Shown here: in pieces, positions 46,322-55,053 of the stretch | Layout: each line of letters starts with the position of its first letter | Numbering within the stretch: the first letter of the stretch is position 1 | Assembly (NCBI RefSeq): GCF_002938425.1 | Contig: NZ_POQU01000013.1 | Coordinates: 1 to 61,630, forward strand | Origin: Blastococcus atacamensis | GTDB lineage: Bacteria > Actinomycetota > Actinomycetes > Mycobacteriales > Geodermatophilaceae | Direction of reading: 5' to 3' | Length of the DNA: 61,630 bases | Program-made: the position numbers and the translations under genes | The notes under the pieces: generated by a model | Told to the model about the DNA's origin: nothing | What the model saw: only the letters and a program-made list of their open reading frames with translations | Databases searched by the model: none

Positions 46322-47577
46322 AGACCCTGATCGCCCTCCTGCTGACCGTCGGCGGTGGCAGCGGGCTCGCGGCGGCCGCCGTCCTCGGTGTCCAGGCCGC
46401 TGTGAACCCGGACAACTCCGTCCAGGAGAGCAGCCAGGGAACGACCAACGTCCTGGACTACGGCGCTCGCGGCTGAGTCCCCGGCCGCGGCGCGCAGCAC
46501 GGTGGCGAAGGCGGAGACGCTCGCCGGCCAGCTGAACGACGCCGCGTGCCGTGCGGCGGCGCGTCCCATCGTGCGACGCGTCGTCTCCTCGGCCAGGAGC
46601 CGCTCGACGGCGGCCGTGAACTCGTCCAGGTCCTCGACCAGCAGCCCGGCGCGCCCGTCGAGGACCGACTCGGTGAGGCCCCCAGCGGACCGGTAGCCGA
46701 CCGTCGGCACCTCGTGGTGCCCGGCCTCGCTGACGACGAGGCCCCAGCCCTCCTTGACCGAGGGGCAGAGGTGCACCCACGCGCGGGCGAGCTCCTCGTG
46801 CTTGGACTGCTCGTCCAGGAAGCCCTGGAACTCGACCAGGTCGGTGACGCCGAGACGCTCGGCGGTGGCCGCCAGCTCGTCGGCCCACCAGCCCTCGCCG
46901 ACCACCGACAGCCGGATGTCCGGCCAGCGGTGGCGCAGACGCGCCACCACCTCGAGGGCGTGCTCCACCCGCTTGTGCGGAACCAGCCGGCCCAGCACCA
47001 CCAGCCGCGGGCTCGGCGACCGGTGCGCGGTCACCGCGGGCGGGGGCTCGATGCCGTTGGGAACGATCGTGATCCGCTCGGGCTCCACCCCGAGCCCCGC
47101 GAGCTCGCCGGCGGTCGCCCCGGAGACGGTGACGTAGCGCGAGCGCCGGTAGAGCCGCGGCGCGATCCGGGACTCCAGCCACCAGCCCACGGCTCCGCCG
47201 ATCCGGCCGAAGACGATCGGCCACTGCTCGCGGTGCACGTGGTGCACCAGGTTGATCACCGGGGCGGAGCCGGCCAGCGGGCTGAGGAAGGGCAGGCCGT
47301 TCTGCACGTCGACGACCAGGCGCGGCCGGTGCTCCCGGACGAAGGCCAGAGCTCGCGGGTACACGCTCATCCGGCCGCCACGGCGCACCACGTGGACGCC
47401 GTTGACCATCTCCTCGGCCGGTCCCCGGTCGTGCGCGGCGCACAGCAGGGTGACGCGCAGCCCGGCTGCCGCGAGTCCCTCGGCCATCCGGTGCACGTAC
47501 CGTTCGGACCCCCCGCCTTCGGGGTGGCTGGCGTCCCGCCAGTTGACGAACAGGACGTCGATTGCCGTTGATCGCAT
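46213..47577 (-). CDS. Glycosyltransferase family 4 protein
   Basis: 454 residues. A GT-B enzyme: VLFVNWRDASHPEGGGSERY at the N terminus (acceptor side), VTVSGATAGELAGLGVEPER in the middle, IVPNGIEPPP, then the nucleotide-sugar half with LGRLVPHKRVEHAL and VKEGWGLVVSEAGHHEVPTV holding the EX7E pair. Rv0225 is the positional counterpart. The C-terminal 88 residues (from about 46476 down to 46213) have a different, Arg/Gly/Thr-rich character. They are antisense to the DUF2613 gene and the end of the membrane-protein gene. ATG at 47577 was chosen at the start of family similarity. Confidence 0.9.
   Translation of the reverse strand: MRSTAIDVLFVNWRDASHPEGGGSERYVHRMAEGLAAAGLRVTLLCAAHDRGPAEEMVNGVHVVRRGGRMSVYPRALAFVREHRPRLVVDVQNGLPFLSPLAGSAPVINLVHHVHREQWPIVFGRIGGAVGWWLESRIAPRLYRRSRYVTVSGATAGELAGLGVEPERITIVPNGIEPPPAVTAHRSPSPRLVVLGRLVPHKRVEHALEVVARLRHRWPDIRLSVVGEGWWADELAATAERLGVTDLVEFQGFLDEQSKHEELARAWVHLCPSVKEGWGLVVSEAGHHEVPTVGYRSAGGLTESVLDGRAGLLVEDLDEFTAAVERLLAEETTRRTMGRAAARHAASFSWPASVSAFATVLRAAAGDSAASAVVQDVGRSLAALLDGVVRVHSGLDTEDGGRREPAATADGQQEGDQGLHRGTRFHEGGRRAVTVEVAAMIHNTATTQTPSASA
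46318..46476 (+). CDS. DUF2613 small membrane/secreted protein (Rv0236A-like)
   Basis: 52 residues: one hydrophobic segment (TLIALLLTVGGGSGLAAAAV) and a short Asn/Gln/Ser tail. Its counterpart in M. tuberculosis, Rv0236A, lies next to aftD. The ATG overlaps the preceding stop (ATGA). The whole gene is antisense to the C-terminal part of the glycosyltransferase gene. Confidence 0.82.
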   Translation: MKTLIALLLTVGGGSGLAAAAVLGVQAAVNPDNSVQESSQGTTNVLDYGARG

Positions 47578-47653
47578 GGGCACCGCGGGAGAGTACCTAC
47601 CGGTACCGGCATTTCCACCAGCCCATTCACCACGAGGAAGGGATGCGCAGGAA

Positions 47654-48379
47654 ATGGCACGCACCGCGACGTTGGCGCGATCCATTGCGTTGTTCCGGGT
47701 ATTCCTGCGCGAGCAGTCCGACCCGGACCTCTTCTACGAGACCCTCGCTCGCGACTCGGTGGAGCAGCTGTCCGGGCACGTGTCCCTGGCCCGGGCGACG
47801 GTGCTCGACGTGGGTGGTGGCCCCGGCTACTTCGCGCAAGCGTTCCGCCGGGCCGGCGCGATCTACGTCGGCCTGGAGCCCGACGCCGGGGAGATGGTCG
47901 CCCGTGGCGCGCCAGAACCGGGCACGGTGCGGGGCAGCGGGGAGGCCCTCCCGGTGCGCACGGGGGCGGTCGACGTGTGCTATTCCTCCAACGTCCTCGA
48001 GCACGTGCCGCACCCGTGGGTCATGACCGCGGAGATGGTGCGGGTGACGCGTCCCGGAGGCACGGTCTTCCTGTCCTTCACGCCGTGGTGGTCTCCGCAC
48101 GGTGGTCACGAGACGGGTCCCTGGCACTACCTCGGCGGCCGGTACGCGCGGCGCCGGTACCGGCGGCGGACCGGGCAGGAGCCGAAGAACCGGTTCGGCG
48201 AGAGCCTGTTCGCCGTGTCGGTCGGTGCCGCGCTGCGCTGGGCCCGCGCGTGCCCCGACGTGGAGGTCCTCGCCACCTATCCGCGCTACCACCCGTGGTG
48301 GGCGCGCTGGGTCGTCTCCGTGCCGGGTCTGCGGGAGGTCGTCGCGTGGAACCTGGTGGTGGTGATGCGCAGGAGGTAG
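47654..48379 (+). CDS. Class I SAM-dependent methyltransferase (Rv0224c-like)
   Basis: 241 residues. SAM motif I is VLDVGGGPGYFAQAF, the acidic ribose contact follows at YVGLEPDAGE, and VDVCYSSNVLEHVPHP is motif IV of the UbiE/Methyltransf_11 group. The C-terminal third is basic and aromatic (RYARRRYRRRTGQEPKNRFG, HPWWARWVV), suggesting membrane-surface binding. It is divergent from the GT4 gene, as Rv0224c/Rv0225 are. The acceptor, probably an envelope sugar or lipid, is unknown. A GGAA precedes the ATG closely. Confidence 0.88.
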   Translation: MARTATLARSIALFRVFLREQSDPDLFYETLARDSVEQLSGHVSLARATVLDVGGGPGYFAQAFRRAGAIYVGLEPDAGEMVARGAPEPGTVRGSGEALPVRTGAVDVCYSSNVLEHVPHPWVMTAEMVRVTRPGGTVFLSFTPWWSPHGGHETGPWHYLGGRYARRRYRRRTGQEPKNRFGESLFAVSVGAALRWARACPDVEVLATYPRYHPWWARWVVSVPGLREVVAWNLVVVMRRR

Positions 48380-48613
48380 GTGTGTCATGGCGACGCGGAA
48401 AGATTTTCTTGATCTCGGTACGCGTCCGTACCGGGCTCGCTTCCGCCATTCGGGTGACGCCGGACACGGGCCCGCCGCGAATGGGCACGGTTTTCTGCCC
48501 GGATGGGCGGTAACCGGGCGTACCGGCCTGTCGTTCCGTGGCTACTGGCCAGTACTGTGACGCGCGCCGCGATGCCGTAGGAGCCGTCGCGCCGAACTTG
48601 GAGGACCTTCGCC
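48380..48613. other. Intergenic region before the DUF3068 gene
   Basis: 234 bases without a gene. It contains a small hairpin, CGGTACG/CGTACCG (48416-48433), and a -10-like CAGTACTGT about 60 nt before the ATG at 48614. GGAGGA lies 9 nt before that ATG. No operator was recognised. Confidence 0.4.
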
Positions 48614-49588
48614 ATGCGCCGTCGTGCCATCGGACTGGGCCTGGTCGGGCTGGGAGCGTTCGCGATCGTCGCGGCCCTGCTGGTCCGCCTCGTCCTCGTC
48701 GACACGCTCGTCCGTCTCCCGCTGGACCAGACCGCGAGCCCGACGGCGAAGGGCACCGACGTCGACTACCTCGATCTCGGCCAGATGCGGCAGCTGCGTG
48801 GCCTCGAGGCCGACGTGCAGCAGCGCGTCCAGGGTGACCCGGACTCGAAGGACGCCGGCGACGACGTCGCCGTCTGGAACTTCGGGTCGACCATGACCGA
48901 CCCCGACGGCAAGCTGCTGAACGCCTCGACCTACCGCGTGTGCATCGACCGTCGGGAAGCCGTCGCCGTCGAGTGCGACGCCGACCACGTCGACTACGAC
49001 CGCGAGCGCTCCATCGAGGGCCTGACGCTGACCTTCCCGTTCGGGACCGAGAAGCGGAACTACGACGTGTTCAACGCGACGACCGGGCAGGCCTTCCCGG
49101 CGCGCTTCGAGGGCGTCGAGGAGCTCGAGGGCCTCGAGGTCTACAAGTTCGTGCAGACCGTTCCCGAGACGGTGATCCGCGAGACGAGCGTCCCCGGCGG
49201 CCTGGTGGGCTCGGACGAGGGCACGGTGCAGGCCGAGGTCGTCTACAGCAACGAGCGGACGATGTACATCGAGCCGACCAGCGGTGTCCAGGTGACCGCC
49301 TCCGAGGAGCCGCGGACCGTCCTCCGCGGCCCTGACGGCACCATCGGGGCGACGGTCCTGGGTGGCTCCTTCTCCGGCACCGACGAGACCATCGCCGCCG
49401 GCGTGGAGCGCGCCGAGGACACCGCGGGGAAGATCAACCTGATCAAGAACGTGGTTCCGCTGGTCCTGCTCCTGGTGGGGCTCCTGGCGCTGGCCGGCGG
49501 TCTGTACCTGGCCCTGCGCGGCCCGCGGACCGCCACCCGGCCGGCCCACTCGGCCGAGAAGCCGCAGCTCCAGGACGCCACGCGCTGA
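48614..49588 (+). CDS. DUF3068 (PorA-family-like) envelope protein, Rv0227c-like
   Basis: 324 residues with membrane helices at both ends (about 5-30 and 278-300) and an outer domain of about 240 residues between. LPLDQTASPTAKGTDVDYLD and FPFGTEKRNYDVFNATTGQA are typical of the DUF3068 family, as are the VYKFVQTVPETVI and GVERAEDTAGKINLIKNVVP segments. Rv0227c is the mycobacterial relative and is also beside arabinan genes. It ends 36 bases before aftD, so the two are probably one operon. The biochemical role is not known. Confidence 0.85.
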   Translation: MRRRAIGLGLVGLGAFAIVAALLVRLVLVDTLVRLPLDQTASPTAKGTDVDYLDLGQMRQLRGLEADVQQRVQGDPDSKDAGDDVAVWNFGSTMTDPDGKLLNASTYRVCIDRREAVAVECDADHVDYDRERSIEGLTLTFPFGTEKRNYDVFNATTGQAFPARFEGVEELEGLEVYKFVQTVPETVIRETSVPGGLVGSDEGTVQAEVVYSNERTMYIEPTSGVQVTASEEPRTVLRGPDGTIGATVLGGSFSGTDETIAAGVERAEDTAGKINLIKNVVPLVLLLVGLLALAGGLYLALRGPRTATRPAHSAEKPQLQDATR

Positions 49589-49624
49589 CTCCCGGCGGGG
49601 ACGAGCTCCCTGCAGTAAGGACCC

Positions 49625-52600
49625 ATGGCAAGCACCCTCACCACGGAGCCCGCCGGACTCCGTCCGGCGGGCTCCGTGGGTTCTCCGACGCCGGGCGGCC
49701 CCGGCGACGACGAGGGAACCGGTACCAGCCGGATGGTGTGGCGCCTCCGGCTGACCACGGTCTGCATCGCGCTCACCGCGCTGGCGCTGTCGCAGGCGCC
49801 CGGCCGGCTGGTCGCGGACACCAAGCTGGACCTCGTCGTCGATCCGCTCGCCTTCCTCGCGCGGGCGCTGGGGCTCTGGGAGTCGGAGGGGTTCGCCGGC
49901 CAGGTGCAGAACCAGGCCTACGGATACCTGTTCCCGATGGGGCCCTTCTTCGCCCTGGGCCAGGCCACCGGCCTGCCGATGTGGATGGTCCAGCGGCTCT
50001 GGTGGGCGCTGCTGCTGTGCGCCGCCTTCCTCGGCGTGGTCTTCCTGGTCCGGCGGCTCCGGATGGGCCCGCCCGTCGCGGCGGTGGTCGCCGGGCTCGC
50101 CTACGCCCTGGCGCCACGGATGGTGTCCCTGCTCGGCGGCGTGAGCATCGAGGTCCTCCCGATGGCCCTGGCCCCGTGGGTGCTCCTGCCCCTCGTGGGA
50201 GCGGAGCGCTCCGGGTCGGCGCGGCGTGCCGCGGCCCTCTCGGGCCTGGCGGTGTTCTGCGTCGGCGGCGTGAACGCGGTGGCCACCGCGGCGGTCCTCC
50301 CGCTGCCCGTGCTGTACCTCCTCACCCGCCCGCCGGGGTTCTTCCGCCGTCGGCTCATCGCGTGGTGGGGTGCGTCCGTCGTCCTGGCGACGAGCTGGTG
50401 GGCGGTCCCGCTCGTGCTGCTGGGTCGCTACAGCCCACCGTTCCTGGACTTCATCGAGACCGCCGGGACGACGACGACGCCCACCGACCTGACGTCGGTG
50501 CTGCGCGGCACCTCCCACTGGGTCGCCTACCTCGCCACGCCGATCGGCCCGCAGTGGCCGGCCGGATGGGCACTGGCCCGGGAGCTCCTCCCCGTCGCCG
50601 GCACGGTCGTCCTGGCCGCCGCCGGACTGTTCGCCCTGACCCGCCGCGGCCTGCCCGAGCGCACCTGGCTGGTCCTCGGCCTGCTCAGCGGCGTCGTCCT
50701 GGTCTCCCTCGGACACCTGGCTCCTGTGCAGGGGCTCCTCGCCGACCCGTTGCACGACGCCCTCGACGGGGTCCTGGCCCCGCTCCGCAACGTGCACAAG
50801 TTCGAGCCCGTGCTCCGGCTGCCCCTGGCGCTGGCACTGGCCCATCTCGTGTCCGTCCTCCTGCGTGGCGCGGCCGGGCCCTGGCCGGCGTACCCGCGCC
50901 GCCCTGCCTGGTGGGGCGAGGGCGTCCGGAACGGGTCCCGTGCCGCGCTGGCCGCCCTGGGACTGGCGCTCGTGGTCACGGCCGCACCGGCGGTGGGCGG
51001 CCGGATGGCGCCGCCGGGGAGCTTTCAGGACATCCCGGTCCACTGGCAGGAGGCCGCGGACTACCTCGCCGACGCCCGGCCGAGCGGGCGGGCCCTGCTG
51101 GTGCCCGGCTCCTCGTTCGGCACGTACGCGTGGGGCACGACCAACGACGAGCCCCTGCAGGCGCTGGCGGACTCGCCGTGGGAGGTCCGCAACGCCGTCC
51201 CGCTGACCCCGGCCGCGCACATCCGCATGCTGGACACGGTGGAGGAGCGGCTCGCCCGGGGTGAGGGTTCGGTGGGGCTGACCCGCTACCTCGCCCGTGC
51301 CGGCATCTCGCACCTGGTGCTCAGGAACGACCTCGACGTCGGTCTGGCCGCGTCGACCCGCTCCGAGCTCGTGCGGCAGGCGCTCCGCGACTCGCCGGGC
51401 ATCCGCCGCGTCGCCGGCTTCGGGCCGGACTTCCCGCAGGCGACACCCACCGAGGGCCTGCTCTACGACGCCGGACTGCAGGAGCCGCGACCGGCGGTGG
51501 AGATCTTCGCCGTGACCGACACGGCGCCCAGGGCGTGGACCGCGCCCCTGTCCGACGCGGTCACGGTGCACGGCGGACCCGACGCCGTGCTGGAACTGGA
51601 GGACCGCGGCCTCCTCACCGACCGGCCGACGGTGCTCGCCGGGGATGCCGGCGCCGGAACCGGCCACGTGATGGTCGGTGATGCCCTGGTCCGGCGCGAG
51701 CGCACCTTCGGGCGGGTCACCGCAGCCGAGTCGGCCGGCCTCGCGGCCGACGACCCGTTGCGGCTGTCCGGCACCGTCCCGGACTTCCCCGTGTCCGGCG
51801 GTGCTGCGCAGAGCGTCGTCCGCTACGGGGGCGGGACGCCCAGCGCGGCCAGCTCCGCCTCGGACCCGGGCAACGTCGGCGGGGCGCGGCCGGGATCCTC
51901 CCCGTGGGCCGCGGTCGACGGCGATCCGCGGACGGCCTGGCGTCCCGCTCTGCAGGCCGGCACGCCCTCCCCGGTCTGGTGGCGCCTGGACACCGACCGG
52001 GCGTTCCTCGCCTCCACCGTCACCGTGACCCTCGACCGGTCGGGGGAGGAGCAGCCCGCCCGGGTCCGGCTCACCACGGACGCGGGTGCCTTCACCGTCG
52101 CGCTGGCCGACTCCGACGACCCCCAGCGTCTGCCGCTGCCGCCCGGGCGCACCAGCACCCTGACCATCGCGCCGATCCCGACCGACGACGACGCCGGGGC
52201 CCTCGCGCTCGCCGAGGTGGAGCTGCCCGGCGTCGCGGTGACGCGGTCGGTGGTCACCCCCGTGCCCGGGGAGCAGGTGGACGTCTACGCCTTCGACGCC
52301 GCGAATCCCGGGGTCGCGGGCTGCCTGGTGCGCGACGACGGCCCGCGGTGCGCCGGCACCCTCGTCCAGGACGCCGAGGAGCCGCAGGGTCTGGACCGGG
52401 TCCTCACCGTCGCCCGTCCCGCCGCTCACGACCTCGAGGTGACCGCGGTGCCCCGGCCCGGGCCTGCTCTCGACGCGCTGCTGGCCGCGGCCCACGGGGA
52501 CGAGGTGGGCGTGGTGGCCAGCAGCAGCGCGGTCGACGACCCCAGGGCGAGCGCGCGGGCGGCGGTGGACGGTGACCCGTCCACCTCCTGGCTGGCCGCC

Positions 52601-53833
52601 GGCGACGACGAGTCGCCGACGCTCGAGCTCAGCTGGCCCGAGCCCCGCACGTTCGACTCGCTCCGCGTGGTCACGACCCCGGGCGTGCCCGCCGCGGTCG
52701 CGACCGCGGTCACCCTGGACGTCGGGGGCCTTCCCCAGCTGCTCTCGCTCGACTACGACGGCAGCGTGCGGTTCCCGGCGATCACCACAGACCGGCTGGT
52801 GGTCGGGCTGACCCTGCCGCTGGAGGCTGACTCCTTCGATCCGTACACGTTCCGGACCGACCGCCTCGGGGTCGGGGTCAGCGAGCTGCAGATCGGCGGG
52901 GAGAACCCCGCTCCGGATGCCGGCGCACCCGTTCCGATCCCCTGCGGCAGCGGACCCGTCGTCACAGTGGACGGCGAGCCCGTCGAGACCTCGGCCGACA
53001 CCACCCTGGGCGAGCTGACCGCGCTGGCGCCGCTGCGGCTGGAGCCGTGCGGGAACGGCGCGGCCCTCCGCCTGGCCGCGGGGGAGCACCGGCTGGTCGC
53101 GGCGAGCACCGACGTGCTGACCGTCGATTCGGCCACGCTGACCCGCGCCGGGAGCGGGGTCGACGACACGCGTCCGGGCCGCCGTGCGGCGCAGGTCGTG
53201 CGCTGGGACGACGAGCACCGCCGCGTGGAGGTGGGGGAGCGGGACGAGCCCACCCTGCTCGTGGTCCCGGAGAACACCAACGCTGGTTGGACGGCCTCGA
53301 TCGGGGGCCGCGCGCTGGAGACCGTCGCCGTCGACGGCTGGCAGCAGGGCTACGTCCTCCCGCCCGGCGCGGCCACGACGGTGGACCTCGACTTCGGCCC
53401 GGGCGCCGTCTACCGCAGCGCACTGGCCGCCGGCGCCGGGGCGGTGCTGCTGCTGGTCGTCCTGGGAGCCGTCCCGGCAAGGAGGCAGCGGCCGCTCGCG
53501 GCGCGTCGCAGCAGCCGGATCGCGACCGCAGCCCTGGTGCTGGCCGCTGCAGGCGGGATCGCCCTGGTGGGCGGGGTGGTCGGGATCCTGGCGCTGGGCG
53601 CTCTGTACGCCGTCGGCCGCGCCGCGGGGACCGCTGGCCGGCAGGTGCTGGGCGGAACGGCCGCTCTCGCGCCGGCCATCGCCGGAGCACTGCTGCTGAT
53701 CCTGCCCGACGGCACGGCGACGGCTCGTCAGGTGCTCGCGCTCGTGGCCGTCGCCGCCGTCGTCGCGGGGGTGCTGCCCGGAACGCCCGGCCGGCTCCGG
53801 ATGTCGGGAGCCCGGCGGGCAGCTGCCGGCTGA
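49625..53833 (+). CDS. aftD: Alpha-(1->3)-arabinofuranosyltransferase, AftD type
   Basis: 1402 residues, close to mycobacterial AftD in size. The N-terminal GT-C part (about 40-460) starts with a helix near TVCIALTALALSQAPGRLVA, then the outer loop ADTKLDLVVDPLAFLARALG with the catalytic-type Asp, and GLPMWMVQRLWWALLL. The long outer part has two discoidin-type carbohydrate-binding signatures, AVDGDPRTAWRPALQ (about residue 762) and AVDGDPSTSWLAAGD (about 980). Helices return near the C terminus (about 1255-1390). It adds branching arabinofuranose from decaprenyl-phosphoryl-arabinose to the cell-wall arabinan. Confidence 0.92.
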   Translation: MASTLTTEPAGLRPAGSVGSPTPGGPGDDEGTGTSRMVWRLRLTTVCIALTALALSQAPGRLVADTKLDLVVDPLAFLARALGLWESEGFAGQVQNQAYGYLFPMGPFFALGQATGLPMWMVQRLWWALLLCAAFLGVVFLVRRLRMGPPVAAVVAGLAYALAPRMVSLLGGVSIEVLPMALAPWVLLPLVGAERSGSARRAAALSGLAVFCVGGVNAVATAAVLPLPVLYLLTRPPGFFRRRLIAWWGASVVLATSWWAVPLVLLGRYSPPFLDFIETAGTTTTPTDLTSVLRGTSHWVAYLATPIGPQWPAGWALARELLPVAGTVVLAAAGLFALTRRGLPERTWLVLGLLSGVVLVSLGHLAPVQGLLADPLHDALDGVLAPLRNVHKFEPVLRLPLALALAHLVSVLLRGAAGPWPAYPRRPAWWGEGVRNGSRAALAALGLALVVTAAPAVGGRMAPPGSFQDIPVHWQEAADYLADARPSGRALLVPGSSFGTYAWGTTNDEPLQALADSPWEVRNAVPLTPAAHIRMLDTVEERLARGEGSVGLTRYLARAGISHLVLRNDLDVGLAASTRSELVRQALRDSPGIRRVAGFGPDFPQATPTEGLLYDAGLQEPRPAVEIFAVTDTAPRAWTAPLSDAVTVHGGPDAVLELEDRGLLTDRPTVLAGDAGAGTGHVMVGDALVRRERTFGRVTAAESAGLAADDPLRLSGTVPDFPVSGGAAQSVVRYGGGTPSAASSASDPGNVGGARPGSSPWAAVDGDPRTAWRPALQAGTPSPVWWRLDTDRAFLASTVTVTLDRSGEEQPARVRLTTDAGAFTVALADSDDPQRLPLPPGRTSTLTIAPIPTDDDAGALALAEVELPGVAVTRSVVTPVPGEQVDVYAFDAANPGVAGCLVRDDGPRCAGTLVQDAEEPQGLDRVLTVARPAAHDLEVTAVPRPGPALDALLAAAHGDEVGVVASSSAVDDPRASARAAVDGDPSTSWLAAGDDESPTLELSWPEPRTFDSLRVVTTPGVPAAVATAVTLDVGGLPQLLSLDYDGSVRFPAITTDRLVVGLTLPLEADSFDPYTFRTDRLGVGVSELQIGGENPAPDAGAPVPIPCGSGPVVTVDGEPVETSADTTLGELTALAPLRLEPCGNGAALRLAAGEHRLVAASTDVLTVDSATLTRAGSGVDDTRPGRRAAQVVRWDDEHRRVEVGERDEPTLLVVPENTNAGWTASIGGRALETVAVDGWQQGYVLPPGAATTVDLDFGPGAVYRSALAAGAGAVLLLVVLGAVPARRQRPLAARRSSRIATAALVLAAAGGIALVGGVVGILALGALYAVGRAAGTAGRQVLGGTAALAPAIAGALLLILPDGTATARQVLALVAVAAVVAGVLPGTPGRLRMSGARRAAAG

Positions 53834-53856
53834 CGGGGCGCGCTTCCTCGGAGGCC

Positions 53857-55050
53857 TCAGCTCCGGCCGGCTGCCGTCTCCGCCGGCACCCCGCCGGCAT
53901 GGCCACCTGCGCCGGTGCCGTCGGGCTCCGCGCGGGCTCCCGGCTGGTCGGGGACGAGGTCGCGGAAGCGCTGCACGAGGGGGCGTTCGATCACGCGGTA
54001 GCCGAGGGCCGCGACTCCGACGGCGACGACCCAGGTGACGGGCAGGACGAGCGCGATGTGGTGGGTGAACACCTCCCACATGATCAGCAGCAGCGGCATG
54101 TGGAAGAGGAAGAGACCGTAGGACCGCTCGCCGAGCCAGTCCATCGGCCGGGACGCGAGGAACCGCCGTCCGCGGCCCGCCGTCTGGTCGCCGAAGACCA
54201 GCGGCCATACCGCCAGTGCGGCGATCAGGGTGTACAGCACGTGCTTGGTGATGCCCTGGGCGGCGGTGAGGGCGCTGGTGAGGTCCACGGCGCCGGTGAA
54301 CGGGCCCGACGCCGCCCAGAACAGCGCGAGAGCGGCCCCCCAGCAGGTCCACGGGCTGTTGCCGAGCTCGTGCGCCCGCCGCACCGGGCTCCACTCGGGT
54401 GAGGCCACGGACAGGACCGCGATCGCCATGCCCGCGGCGAACCAGGAGACGTAGGCGGGCAGCCACAACGTCAGCGAGCCCAGCAGGAAGGGGTCCGAGG
54501 CCGCCCACGCGAACCAGCCGAAGCCCAGCAGTGAGGCCCCGGCCAGCACGGCGAGGATCCGGCCGGGGCGCCACGTCCCGCCGCTCAGCCGCAGGAGCCC
54601 GCCGACGATCACGGGGAGCAGGACGTAGAAGGACACCTCGGTGCAGAGGCTCCACGCGTGGTCCAGCCCCTCGGCGTGCCAGTTCCGCGAGTAGATCTGG
54701 GTGAGGGTGAGGAACCGCAGCCAGTCACCGGCGCCCATCTCGCGGTTGCCGGGCAGGAAGAGCATCGCGACCACGACGCACACCCAGTAGGCGGGCAGGA
54801 TGCGCAGCGCCCGCCGCCACAGGAACGCCGCAGGGCGCGGCGCGGGCCGTCCCTGCGCCGCGGCACGGAACAGCGGCTGGGACAGCAGGAAGCCCGACAG
54901 CGCGAAGAAGACCGCCACGCCGACGTCAAGGCGGGCGAGGGCGTAGCCCACGGTGTCGGGCGTGTACGAGGCGGTCCAGAACGCCGCATGGGTGGTGACG
55001 ACGGCGGTGGCGGCGAGTGCGCGCAGGCCGTTGAGCGCGGGGTAGCGCAC
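53857..55050 (-). CDS. Acyltransferase 3 family membrane protein
   Basis: 397 residues with about 10 membrane helices. RYPALNGLRALAATAVVTTH is the family N terminus with the catalytic His; FFALSGFLLSQPLF and RRALRILPAYWVCVVVAM (R..R motif) follow. It acetylates or acylates envelope sugars. Rv0228, an acyltransferase in the same mycobacterial region, is the nearest positional match. The GTG at 55050 lies 3 bases after the stop of the membrane protein upstream, so the two are coupled. Confidence 0.92.
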   Translation of the reverse strand: MRYPALNGLRALAATAVVTTHAAFWTASYTPDTVGYALARLDVGVAVFFALSGFLLSQPLFRAAAQGRPAPRPAAFLWRRALRILPAYWVCVVVAMLFLPGNREMGAGDWLRFLTLTQIYSRNWHAEGLDHAWSLCTEVSFYVLLPVIVGGLLRLSGGTWRPGRILAVLAGASLLGFGWFAWAASDPFLLGSLTLWLPAYVSWFAAGMAIAVLSVASPEWSPVRRAHELGNSPWTCWGAALALFWAASGPFTGAVDLTSALTAAQGITKHVLYTLIAALAVWPLVFGDQTAGRGRRFLASRPMDWLGERSYGLFLFHMPLLLIMWEVFTHHIALVLPVTWVVAVGVAALGYRVIERPLVQRFRDLVPDQPGARAEPDGTGAGGHAGGVPAETAAGRS

Positions 55051-55053
55051 GGG

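Noticed and set aside
48542-54655. A 2037-codon open frame on the minus strand
   Set aside because: It is antisense to the DUF3068 and aftD genes, has low-complexity Arg/Gly/Pro-rich sequence and no family features. High GC removes stops from the opposite strand.
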